From the NCBI RefSeq assembly GCF_001643375.1, contig NZ_LSHB01000025.1, forward strand, positions 1 through 64,000: a DNA stretch of 64,000 nucleotides, read 5' to 3'. Under the pieces are notes generated by a model, which saw only the letters and a program-made list of their open reading frames with translations, was not told the origin of the DNA and did not search any database. Shown one piece after another: positions 17,043 to 25,508 of the stretch. Position 1 is the stretch's first letter, and the number at the start of each line of letters is the position of its first letter. Made by a program: the position numbers and the translations under genes. Source of the DNA: Chryseobacterium sp. FP211-J200 (GTDB taxonomy: Bacteria > Bacteroidota > Bacteroidia > Flavobacteriales > Weeksellaceae).

Positions 17043-17698
17043 TGAGCAATATGTATTACAATACCGTCAATGAATTACTGAAAAATAGCCTGCAGATTCT
17101 GATGGCTCCAGAAGTCTTTAAAGATTTCAGGCTTGTGGGAGGAACCTCTTTAAGCCTTCAGTTGGGTCATCGTATGTCTATAGACATAGACCTGTTCAGT
17201 GATGCAATTTATAGAAGTATTGATTTTAATGAACTGGACATTTTTCTCAGATCTGCTTTTACTTATGTAGACTCTTCCAATGATCTTGATCCTGCAATGG
17301 GAAAATCCTATCTCATAGGAACTGATAAAGACAATACCGTAAAACTCGATATTTATTACACAGATACGTTTATACGGCCCGTACTGACAGTTGAAGCAAT
17401 AAGACTGGCAACAATTGAGGAGATCATTGCAATGAAAATAGATGTCGTCCACAGAGGCGGTCGTAAAAAAGATTTTTGGGATCTGCACGAGTGCCTTTCG
17501 AATTATGGGATCGGCAAAATGCTGGAGCTTCACGAAGAGCGATATCCATACAGTCACGACAGGGATTTAATATTAAAGAATTTTATTGACTTCACATCTG
17601 CTGATGACGATTTCGACCCTATATGTCTTCAGGGAAAGTATTGGGAGTTTATCAAAGAAGATATTGAAGAGGCAGTCAACAAGTACCAGAAGTCATAA
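17042..17698 (+). CDS. AbiEii/AbiGii nucleotidyltransferase toxin
   Basis: 218 aa, full length for the family. The nucleotidyltransferase signature is visible: RLVGGTSLSLQLGHRMSIDIDLF (GGTS then DID), with the C-terminal KKDFWDLHEC motif typical of AbiEii. Known members are toxins that transfer nucleotides to RNA targets, some giving phage resistance. It forms a pair with the overlapping HTH antitoxin and stands inside mobile-element DNA. Confidence 0.88.
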   Translation: MSNMYYNTVNELLKNSLQILMAPEVFKDFRLVGGTSLSLQLGHRMSIDIDLFSDAIYRSIDFNELDIFLRSAFTYVDSSNDLDPAMGKSYLIGTDKDNTVKLDIYYTDTFIRPVLTVEAIRLATIEEIIAMKIDVVHRGGRKKDFWDLHECLSNYGIGKMLELHEERYPYSHDRDLILKNFIDFTSADDDFDPICLQGKYWEFIKEDIEEAVNKYQKS

Positions 17699-17845
17699 TT
17701 TTTCATTGAAATTACAGAACCATTCGTTCAGATCTTTGAAATCGATATACAATAAAGAACAGTCTTCTACATTATCGTGATCATTTTGAATCATTTTTTT
17801 GGTAGCTCTTCCATTAAGATCATTATCAAAGAAAATGTAAACAAA
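17693..17845 (-). pseudogene. 3' remnant of a TOPRIM (mobilisation primase-like) gene
   Basis: The minus strand encodes the end of a TOPRIM protein: VYIFFDNDLNGRATKKM, then SLLYIDFKDLNEWF and a TGA at 17695-17693 that abuts the toxin stop. FDND and NGR-T are the usual C-terminal TOPRIM motif of DUF3991/mobile-element primases. Coding sense is lost around 17830-17860, where an AraC-family fragment begins on the other strand, so the rest of the gene was deleted. Confidence 0.6.
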
Positions 17846-18178
17846 GGTGTTTTGGAGAAATTTGAAGAGTTACTGAACAGCTATTTTAATTCAGAAAAAC
17901 CAAATAATCTGGGATTGCCTTCTGTCGCATATTGTGCGGATGAACTCAATCTTTCTCCCAACTATTTTGGAGATCTGATCAAAAAAGAAACCGGTAAAAC
18001 GGCGCAGGAATACATCCAAAACAAAATCATTGATGTTGCAAAAGAAAGGGTTTTTGATGCCGAAAAATCTATTAGTCAGATCGCCTATGATCTTGGGTTT
18101 AAATATCCACAGCATCTTACTCGCTTATTCAAGCAACGAGTTGGTTATACGCCGAATGAGTATAGGAATTTGAATTGA
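17777..18178 (+). pseudogene. AraC-family regulator, 5'-truncated
   Basis: The C-terminal ~115 residues of an AraC/XylS regulator are intact, with both helix-turn-helix units (YCADELNLSPNYFGDLIK and ISQIAYDLGFKYPQHLTRL, then GYTPNEYRNLN). The effector/N-terminal domain of ~180 residues is missing. The first ~20 codons read antisense through the TOPRIM remnant, so the ATG at 17777 is fortuitous and the real fragment begins near 17845. It is a recombination scar; a short expressed DNA-binding protein is possible but unlikely. Confidence 0.65.
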
Positions 18179-18433
18179 TTTTAAAAATAGTTTAAAACAA
18201 ATAATTTGTACCCGATTGTTGGATATAACTCAAATAACACTTTTGGTAAGTATTGCATTTGGTATTATCTAAATTTTATTTATTGTTTCGCGTAATTATT
18301 TAGATAAACATCATTTGAAAAAAAGATAATTTTCCAATTTTTTATTCAATAAAAATTCTTCGAATGTATTTAAAATGAGTTTATTGTAAGTTACTGATAA
18401 CCTGTAATATATTATTAATATCTTCCACTAGAT

Positions 18434-18460
18434 GGTTTGAATAGAGTCCTGTCAAGTCAC
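18434..18460 (+). repeat. Att-like repeat R1
   Basis: GGTTTGAAT then AGAGTCCTGTCAAGTCAC matches R2 at 19546-19573 (GGTTTGAAT then CAAGTCCTGTCGAGGTCAC) in about 23 positions. R1 and R2 bracket the truncated recombinase gene. The 3' part resembles the T-loop/acceptor end of a tRNA, the usual kind of integration target, but no tRNA is present. Confidence 0.55.
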
Positions 18461-18465
18461 TTAAT

Positions 18466-18496
18466 GAGACAACTATTTATTAGTTGTCTCTTTTTT
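18466..18496 (+). terminator. Rho-independent terminator after R1
   Basis: GAGACAACT (18466-18474) pairs with AGTTGTCTC (18482-18490), 7 nt loop, followed by six T. There is no intact gene just upstream, so it may have travelled with the repeat; R2 also has a hairpin with a T run behind it. Confidence 0.75.
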
Positions 18497-18656
18497 ATAG
18501 ACATAACAAATTATTTATCAAACTGTTATAGCTTGACATTTTATGGTTTGAATTTTTTCACTTGAAATCTTTAGCTTATCTAAAATATACAGCCTAAAAT
18601 TGCTACATCAGAGATTTCATCGGCATTTAAGTATGGTTTGAAATCTCATTAAGGTT

Positions 18657-18830
18657 CTAGTATTTTTTCTCTTTTGGCTTATTATAACTTTTTGATACTA
18701 AATATAATAATTCTAATATGATTTTAGCTTCTTTCTCATTTACCTGAACTCCATTCTTGGCCAGAATAATAATAATTGGTTGCTCTACTGAAACATTCCT
18801 ATCAATAAAATTAATTTTTTTTATTGTTTT
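18657..18830 (-). pseudogene. Small ORF remnant next to recombinase
   Basis: The minus strand reads NVSVEQPIIIILAKNGVQV then NEKEAKIILELLYLVSKSY to a TAG at 18659-18657. Small proteins of this type (LAKNG-V-EAK-IL-LY) commonly lie directly behind recombinase genes in Bacteroidota. No ATG/GTG start is found in frame, so it is treated as a remnant overlapping the recombinase 3' end. Confidence 0.4.
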
Positions 18831-19464
18831 TTCGATGAGTTTTTGCTGATAATATTTTTAAAAATGCTGGATTTAAATCTAAAGAAAGATCTCCTGTTTT
18901 ATAATCAATATTGACAGGAGGAATAAGATTCACAAGATATTTTTTATCCTGAGTACCAAACTCGGAAAATTTTTGGAAAACTTCAACGAGTGCTTTATCC
19001 TCTATCTTATTATTTCTATCAATAGCATTTAATTTAAGAACAGTATCACACGCCTCCTTCTTAAGATTTTTAATATTGACCTGATTTTCCTTTTTTAATT
19101 CATTATAATCGTCAATCTTCAATACTCCCGCGATAAATAATTTTCTACCTCGAGAAAGAGTCAAATGCTCCTCTTTTACCTTTCTCTCTATTAATTTTTG
19201 AGAGTATAAATAACTTGCTTTCTGAGTCTTTATATTCTGATCTTCTAAAATATCCTTAAATAGTTCAATTGTATTATTTGACAGTATTAATTGCTGAAGC
19301 CTATTTTGATAGCAATCATTAAGAAAAACAGCATTGATCCTTATCCCGCAGCCATGATGACAAAAATAATATGGATGTGATACCGTACCAAATTGTTCAA
19401 ATGTGTGGTGGAATGTACAATGGATTTTAATACCTAAGTTAGCAAGATTACTACTACCAAAATT
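18811..19464 (-). pseudogene. Serine recombinase, 3' remnant
   Basis: An ATG... TTG-type ORF from 19164 is only the tail; the frame is open to about 19464 and includes a zinc-ribbon-like segment (HPYYFCHHGCGIRINA) followed by a coiled coil (KTQKASYLYSQKLIERKVKEE cut here) and the usual end (YLVNLIPPVNIDYKTG). This is the C-terminal third of a large serine recombinase; the catalytic resolvase domain is absent. It lies between att-like repeats R1 and R2, consistent with a collapsed integrative element. Confidence 0.65.
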
Positions 19465-19545
19465 TTAAGTTTCGTAATTTAAAAGTAAATTCTACTTATA
19501 ATTTAGATTCGATATAATGCTTTTAAAATATTATCAATATTAATT

Positions 19546-20030
19546 GGTTTGAATCAAGTCCTGTCGAGGTCACAAACGTCCAAATGGCTTCAATGTAATC
19601 TAAATTGAGCCATTTTTTTTGTTTTTGATTCTAGAATAATCCAGATTAATCTTTTTTATTGTTTTAGTAAATTTATGTGCGAAACATTAAAAAAATTATA
19701 TAGTTTCAAATTTAAATTCTAAATTGCTAAATCCTTTTTAATTTTGCTCAAACGAACTAAATCATCGACAAAAGAGTTTGAATAGATGCTCGTTAAGTTC
19801 TCAAACAGCCAATTGACTCCAATGTAATCCAAATTGAGCCATTTTTGTTTTTGAATCCTGAATTACCCAGATTAGCATTTTGAATTTTTCCAATTTATGT
19901 ATAACCTAAATTAAGTAAAACCATTAATAATATCATCTATATTTGTTAATAAGTGGTTTAATATTGTTCTGTGAGTTTTCATAAACGTTCAAATAACTCT
20001 AATTAAATCTAAATATGGAATTATTTTTAT
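19546..20030 (+). repeat. Att-like repeats R2, R3, R4 with hairpins
   Basis: R2 (19546-19573), R3 (about 19775-19803) and R4 (about 19955-19982) are progressively diverged copies of the R1 motif. Each is followed by a dyad and T run: after R2, ATGGCT/AGCCAT plus CAAT/ATTG at 19584-19613. R2 and R3 share similarity for a further ~60 bp (TTTTTGAwTCYwGAATwAYCCAGATTA). This explains most of the 600 bp non-coding stretch 19465-20079. Confidence 0.55.
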
Positions 20031-20079
20031 AAGATAATATTTTTATATTATTAAACCTAATTTATTCAAAATAATACCT

Positions 20080-21406
20080 TCATATTTTTTTTGAAGAAAA
20101 AATCACGTAGATGATTTGTCTTATCAATTGATAAATCACAACATAAATTCCCACTACAAGCCAAATCCAAAAATGCCGAAAGCAATATGCAAATAGTGAT
20201 TAGATTCCTGAAATTTTCCAAACAAAACGTTTTCGGAAAAATAAACCCACTTTGTCCGTTCAACACCCATTATTAAAAGTGTTACGAAGAATAATATAAA
20301 TGAAATATTGAAAATTTTGATACCGAAAGAAATCTATTTTTAATCTTTTCTGATATTGGTTTAATCTTTTCTAAAATAAAACAAAGAAACGAAAGCAAAA
20401 TCGTGGTATTAATGCCAATAATGGTTCCCATAGAATGTGCAACAGTAATGTGCGTCCCGTGCGTAAACAGATTGAGAGCTGGGATAGATATCAGAATCGC
20501 CAAAAATAGGTTGATAAAAATCCATAAATCGGAAAGCATCATCAAAGAATATGAAACCGAAAAATGTTTCTTCTTCTCCTTGGAAAGATCTTTTCTCCAG
20601 AGATAAATTATGCGCAACAAAATAATCCACTCTGTCATACTAATGGCATAAGCAACGAAGCGAATCCAGTTCGCATTTGGGACCGGATAAACGTGGTGAG
20701 CCCAATTGAACATTACATTGACGAGACCTAATAAGAAGAAGAAAAATGCTGTTTTAGATTGGCTGTAGAAATCATTGCCACTACTTTTTTCCATTACAAA
20801 CATTGACAAACCGTAAACCAGCATATTCCACGCACCAACGTAGGCTCCGCCAGCTTTCCATTGCATTGTTAAATTCTGAATATAGTTTTCTCTAAAATAC
20901 GGCAAAATCCAAAGATGAGCTTCGGTAAAGTGAAAAATCATCAACACAATTCCCGTTCCCCACATCCAATAATAAACCGGCCATTTTGAGAAAGTTTGCC
21001 ACATCACACGGAAATAATAAATTCCAAACAACAGCCAGCCAGCCAAAATTGGAATATAAAACCAATGCGGAAATTCCAAATATTCTTTGCCTTCAAATTT
21101 TTTAAAAATATAGCAGATTGATATCATCAAACCCGTCACTGTAAAAATCCAGAATTGCCACTTCATAATCACAGGATTGATTTTTTCATTTTGAATATAC
21201 CAGAAAATCCCGCCGATTGCCGTCATAAAAATCCAAGAAAGCGCAAAAAGCGTGTGCAACGGTCGCAAAACTGTGAAGGGCAAACTATCTTCTATGAAAT
21301 CCGGAATTGCATATTGAACACCCGAAAGAAGACCGACCAGAAGACATAAAGCAAGACTTAATAACCCGACAATGATGTAATAAAATGGATACGCGTTATT
21401 TTTCAT
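20080..21406 (-). pseudogene. norB: norB, cytochrome c-dependent NO reductase, frameshifted
   Basis: The first 364 codons give a haem-copper oxidase fold with the expected histidines (LRPLHTLFALSW, NWAHHVYPVPNANW, HGTHITVAHSMGTIIGINT). Near 20333 one base is missing: coding sense moves to another frame (ISFGIKIFNISFILFF ... MGVERTKWVYF), and near 20158 a second base is missing, after which VVGIYVVIYQLIRQI runs to a TGA at 20082-20080. Restoring two bases gives about 443 codons, normal for NorB. As sequenced, the protein would be truncated at 374 aa, losing the last helices. It overlaps norC by 11 bp. An intact quinol-dependent NO reductase is encoded at 33997-36243. Confidence 0.8.
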
Positions 21407-21830
21407 TATTTTCTTTTTCTTGATATCGAACCCAGCCTGTATACTTTATTTGTGCGTTTTTATTAGGATAATAGCCTGTATTATCAACTTCTTTTAAAAA
21501 TTGAACAAGCTGATTCTGCTCTTCTGACGAGAAATTAAATTTGGGCATAGACTTTACACCACTTATCATCATCACTTTCAGATACTCTGCACTTTTATTG
21601 GGATGCGAAGAAACGTTGGTAAGATCTGGCCCCAAATATCCGCCGAGACCATAAAGTTGGAGGCAAGAATTGCAGTTATTCTCTAGCCAAAGTTTTTCTC
21701 CTTCAAGCGCTTGGTGTGATAGTTTGATGTTTCCGAAGTTGCTTTTTTCGGTATAGATTTCCCGATTGTAAAAAGCATAAACGATGACGAGAATAAAAAA
21801 GACACTCACGTAGTACCGATGAAATTTCAT
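21396..21830 (-). CDS. norC: NorC-like cytochrome c with altered haem site
   Basis: 144 aa, membrane-anchored by an N-terminal helix (YYVSVFFILVIVYAFY), as in NorC. The haem attachment motif should read CxxCH, but the sequence is NNCNSCLQLYGLGGYLGP: the histidine codon at 21662-21660 is CTC (Leu), one base from CAC. The downstream axial methionine region (GVKSMPKFNFS) remains. Without the histidine, covalent maturation and haem ligation should fail. Together with the frameshifted norB, this suggests the NorCB enzyme is lost. Confidence 0.78.
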   Translation of the reverse strand: MKFHRYYVSVFFILVIVYAFYNREIYTEKSNFGNIKLSHQALEGEKLWLENNCNSCLQLYGLGGYLGPDLTNVSSHPNKSAEYLKVMMISGVKSMPKFNFSSEEQNQLVQFLKEVDNTGYYPNKNAQIKYTGWVRYQEKENNEK

Positions 21831-22090
21831 AGATTTTATCTTTCCAATAAATTATTTATAAAGATTTGAGTTGAAGTTTTTTTACATCAATCAAAATCAT
21901 ATATGATTTAAAAACTGTGTCTTTTACTTGGAATTTTCTATCGTAAATCAAAAAAAGTTACTCAACTTCCATTATTGAGTACATTATTAATAAGCAAAGT
22001 GATTTTTAATAGTATCAATTTGTCAACAACATCTTTTATAAATAAAATGGTTGATATGATTTATAACATAAAAGTAGAAATGAAAAAACA

Positions 22091-22126
22091 AAATAAGACA
22101 AAAAGATCTTATTTATAATATCTTTG
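22091..22126 (+). promoter_or_regulatory. Denitrification-type operator and promoter of narK operon
   Basis: AAATAAGA (22091-22098), 8 bp, TCTTATTT (22107-22114): a perfect 8-8-8 palindrome. The -7 box TATCTTTG follows at 22119-22126 and the narK ATG is at 22170. The same 8-8-8 palindrome recurs before the nitrate reductase, nirK, Rrf2 and hemerythrin genes. The rest of the 339 bp gap 21831-22169 contains nothing else recognisable. Confidence 0.7.
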
Positions 22127-22169
22127 TATTCGGAAAAAGAGATGAACAAAAACTACTAGAACTACTATA

Positions 22170-23657
22170 ATGAATCCCAATCTTTCTTCTGCCCATAAAA
22201 TGTTGTTTTTAAACACATTGGCATTTACAATCTGCTTTTCTTGCTGGACTTTAAATGGCGTTCTCGTCACCTATCTTGTTGATAATAATATCTTTAACTG
22301 GTCGGTTGTAGAAACTGGTTGGCTTCTTGGGATTCCTATTCTTACGGGTTCTATTATGAGATTGCCTTTGGGAATTCTGACCGATAAATATGGTGGAAAA
22401 CCCGTTTTCTCAATTTTACTTCTGTTGTGTAGCATTCCATTATTTCTGCTCTATTTTGCAGATTCTTATTGGGTTTATTTTCTTTTAAGCGCATTATTCG
22501 GAATGGTAGGAACCGGTTTCGCAGTCGGGATTGCCTTTACATCAGCCTGGTACCCGAAAGAATGGCAAGGTCGTGCGTTAGGAATTTTCGGGATGGGAAA
22601 TGCGGGAGCGGCTCTCACCACTTTTTTCGCACCTACTCTACTCAATTATTTCTCAGAAAACGATCCGGAAAATGGTTGGAGATTACTCCCAATTATCTAC
22701 GGAATCACATTGGTTATCATTGGTTTGATATTTCTATTTTTTGTTCAAAATAGAAAAGCAGCGGTTCAAAATAAATCCACAAAACAACTTCTAGCGCCAC
22801 TTTCTAATGTGCGTGTTTGGAGATTTGGATTATACTATTTCCTTGTTTTCGGTCTGTTTGTAGCGTTTTCGCAATGGTTGATGCCGTATTACGTGAGTGT
22901 TTACAAAACTTCATTGGTTTTAGGCGGACTTTTGGCTTCAGCTTTCAGTTTACCGAGTGGCATTATCAGAGCATTTGGTGGTTATTTATCAGATAAATTC
23001 GGGGCAAGAAAAGTGATGTATTGGGTTTTATATTCATCATTAATATTAAGTGGATTATTAATGCTTCCAAAAATGGAAATATTAACACCGGGAAAAGGCA
23101 TCACTGCTAAGAAAGCCGGAATTGTAACCGCCATCGAAAAAGAAAAAATCATCTTAAATACTGGCGAATTTGAAATCACTTCAAAACCAGAAATCCCACA
23201 ACAAACTTCAGTTTTACCCGAATCTTTTTCGTGGCAGGAAGTATTAGTAAAACAAAACGAGCAAGTTCAGAAAAAGCAACTTCTCGCTCAAGGCGTAACC
23301 TTAATCAAATTTGAAGCGCACATCTGGGTTTTCTCCTTCCTCGTGATTCTCATCGGAATTATGTGGGGAATCGGGAAAGCTGCGGTTTACAAACACATCC
23401 CGGAATATTTTCCGAATGAAGTCGGCGTTGTTGGCGGAATGGTAGGATTAATCGGTGGTTTGGGAGGTTTCATAGGTCCTATTTTGTTTGGATATCTTCT
23501 GGATTTTTCGGGATTATGGACGAGTTCGTGGATTTTCGTCTTCATCGTTTCCGCCATATCCTTGTTTTGGATGAATACAATAATTAAAAAAATGATGCAC
23601 AACGAAGCACCTCACCTCAAAGATAAAATCGAACACGTGAACAACAACAAAGATTAA
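22170..23657 (+). CDS. narK: NarK-type nitrate/nitrite transporter with inserted soluble domain
   Basis: 495 aa MFS protein of the NarK/NasA group: the nitrate-signature-like glycine-rich segments (GMGNAGAALTTFFAPTL; VGGMVGLIGGLGGFIGP) and ~12 helices are present. Residues ~307-382 form an extra soluble stretch between helices (PGKGITAKKAGIVTAIEKE ... VLVKQNEQVQKKQLLAQGV) that looks like a barrel-sandwich (lipoyl/biotinyl-type) domain. First gene of a four-gene operon (two transporters, cytochrome c', porin). Probably exchanges or imports nitrate for a cytoplasmic nitrate reductase. Confidence 0.87.
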   Translation: MNPNLSSAHKMLFLNTLAFTICFSCWTLNGVLVTYLVDNNIFNWSVVETGWLLGIPILTGSIMRLPLGILTDKYGGKPVFSILLLLCSIPLFLLYFADSYWVYFLLSALFGMVGTGFAVGIAFTSAWYPKEWQGRALGIFGMGNAGAALTTFFAPTLLNYFSENDPENGWRLLPIIYGITLVIIGLIFLFFVQNRKAAVQNKSTKQLLAPLSNVRVWRFGLYYFLVFGLFVAFSQWLMPYYVSVYKTSLVLGGLLASAFSLPSGIIRAFGGYLSDKFGARKVMYWVLYSSLILSGLLMLPKMEILTPGKGITAKKAGIVTAIEKEKIILNTGEFEITSKPEIPQQTSVLPESFSWQEVLVKQNEQVQKKQLLAQGVTLIKFEAHIWVFSFLVILIGIMWGIGKAAVYKHIPEYFPNEVGVVGGMVGLIGGLGGFIGPILFGYLLDFSGLWTSSWIFVFIVSAISLFWMNTIIKKMMHNEAPHLKDKIEHVNNNKD

Positions 23658-23684
23658 ATTTTAAAAGAATAAACAACTGAAAAT

Positions 23685-25016
23685 ATGAACAATTCACATT
23701 GGTTAACCGACTACGACCCGTCCAACGAAGAGTTTTGGAACAAAAAAGGCAAAAAAATCGCCTGGAAAACCCTTACAATTACCACTGCGGCACTCACCTT
23801 TTCTTTCGCAACGTGGTTCCTATACAGCGTTATCGTTATCAAACTTCCCCAGATCGGTTTTAAATTTTCAGACGATCAACTCTTCTGGATGGCAGCAATG
23901 CCCGGACTTGCAGGCGGATTTTTAAGAATCATCAACACCTTTCTCATCCCAATTTACGGAACCAGAAAAATCATTTCCATCAGTTCATTAATCAAGATAA
24001 TTCCTTTATTAATGCTTGGTTTCGCCGTGATGAATCCAGAAACTTCATTTGGATATTTTATGTTCATCGGAATATTATTAGGAATTGGTGGCGGAGATTT
24101 CTCTTCATTTATGCCTTCAACCTCTTTATTTTTTCCAAAAAAAGAAGCCGGAACCGCACTCGGAATTCAAGCTGGAGTCGGGAATTTCGGGGTAAGTTTG
24201 GTACAGCTTCTTTCACCTTTGATTATGAGTCTAACTTTATTTTCATTTTTAGGAGGCGGACAAATCATCGTTGAAACCGGAAAAACCATTTATCTCGAAA
24301 ACATCGCATTCATCTACGTTATTCCATTATTTATTATCGGAATTTGGGCTTGGTTTTCTCTAAAAAGTATTCCCGTAAAAGCTTCGTTCAAAGAACAGTT
24401 AGATATTTTCAAAGACCGTCATACTTTATATTGTACAATGACATACATTATGACTTTTGGGATTTTCGCAGGATTTTCAGCTGCATTTCCATTAATGATA
24501 AAAAATCTTTATGCTCCACTCGACAAAACCATTGATCCTTTGCAATTTGCATTTTACGGACCATTAATCGGTTCGGCATCTAGAGTTATTTTCGGAAAAA
24601 TTGCCGATAAAACTGGAGGCGCAATTTTGACTCACATCACAGGAATAGCGTTGATTATTTTAATTTCAAGATTGATTTTGGGAGGTTATTTGACACCAAC
24701 TTCACCCGATCAGTTTCAAGGATTTTTAGTAATCGTCTTAGCCATTTTCTTCTTTACAGGAATCGGAAATGCAGCAACTTTCAAGCAATTCCCAGTAATT
24801 TTCTCAGAATCTCCAAGAAAAGCAGCCGGAGTTATCGGTTGGACGGCTGCAGTAGCCGCTTTCGGACCATTCGTTTTCAATGTTTTGATTACCCAATCCC
24901 GAGCAATTTCCGGAGACGCAAGATTATTCTTTTGGTTTTTGGTAGTAGGATGTGTGATGGCAACTGCGGTTAACTGGTATTTCTACACAAGAAAAGGTTG
25001 CGCAAGACCTTGTTAA
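23685..25016 (+). CDS. narK: NarK-type nitrate/nitrite transporter 2
   Basis: 443 aa MFS protein with ~12 helices, NarK signatures GIGGGDFSSFMPSTSLFFP and GVGNFGVSLVQLLSP, and the C-terminal FTGIGNAATFKQFP. No inserted domain, unlike its neighbour; the two therefore resemble the NarK1/NarK2 pairs (proton symport and nitrate/nitrite antiport) of denitrifiers, although which is which cannot be decided from sequence alone. It is 27 bp downstream of the first transporter. Confidence 0.9.
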   Translation: MNNSHWLTDYDPSNEEFWNKKGKKIAWKTLTITTAALTFSFATWFLYSVIVIKLPQIGFKFSDDQLFWMAAMPGLAGGFLRIINTFLIPIYGTRKIISISSLIKIIPLLMLGFAVMNPETSFGYFMFIGILLGIGGGDFSSFMPSTSLFFPKKEAGTALGIQAGVGNFGVSLVQLLSPLIMSLTLFSFLGGGQIIVETGKTIYLENIAFIYVIPLFIIGIWAWFSLKSIPVKASFKEQLDIFKDRHTLYCTMTYIMTFGIFAGFSAAFPLMIKNLYAPLDKTIDPLQFAFYGPLIGSASRVIFGKIADKTGGAILTHITGIALIILISRLILGGYLTPTSPDQFQGFLVIVLAIFFFTGIGNAATFKQFPVIFSESPRKAAGVIGWTAAVAAFGPFVFNVLITQSRAISGDARLFFWFLVVGCVMATAVNWYFYTRKGCARPC

Positions 25017-25037
25017 ATTTATAAAAATAAAGTCTCA

Positions 25038-25502
25038 ATGAAAAAAATCATTCCATTCTTTTTACTCCTTTCCGTTTTTCTAAATGTTGGATTAATTTAC
25101 AAATTTTTCTATGCAGGAGAAACAGTGAGTTTGGCTAAAGACGGTAGAAGTGAAATCAAAATGACTCCAGAAAACCGAGAATATGTGATGGCAGAAATGC
25201 GAGGGTTTCTTGAAAGTGTTCAGAAAATAAATGAGGGAATTGCTAAAAATGATCCTAAAATAATTGAAAAAGTAGGGCAAGAATCGGGCTCTTGCAAAGT
25301 TGATGGAGTTCCAAAAGGTTTGGTTAAATCTTTACCGCTTGGTTTCAAAAAAATGGGCTTCGAAACCCACGAACTTTTTGATGTAATGGCAAAAATGGCT
25401 AAAGAAAATTACGATCGACAACAAACTCAGGAAAAACTCAATCAGCTGTTGAATAATTGCGTTGCCTGTCATAAAACCTATAAAATTTCTGTTGAAAAAT
25501 AA
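25038..25502 (+). CDS. Cytochrome c'-like periplasmic protein
   Basis: 154 aa with an N-terminal signal/anchor (IIPFFLLLSVFLNVGLIYKF). A single haem site lies at the extreme C-terminus (NCVACHKTYKI), the CxxCHxxY/R position of class II cytochromes c', which bind NO. The helical body before it fits. It is 22 bp after the transporter and 6 bp before the porin. Probable role: NO binding or detoxification, or electron transfer, in the periplasm. Confidence 0.75.
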   Translation: MKKIIPFFLLLSVFLNVGLIYKFFYAGETVSLAKDGRSEIKMTPENREYVMAEMRGFLESVQKINEGIAKNDPKIIEKVGQESGSCKVDGVPKGLVKSLPLGFKKMGFETHELFDVMAKMAKENYDRQQTQEKLNQLLNNCVACHKTYKISVEK

Positions 25503-25508
25503 CTCGTT

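Noticed and set aside
18434-19573. tRNA genes at R1/R2
   Set aside because: Only the 3' end resembles a tRNA; no anticodon or D arm can be folded.
20066-20266. Independent 66 aa gene
   Set aside because: It is the displaced 3' end of norB in a shifted frame; the neighbouring frame restores NorB helices.
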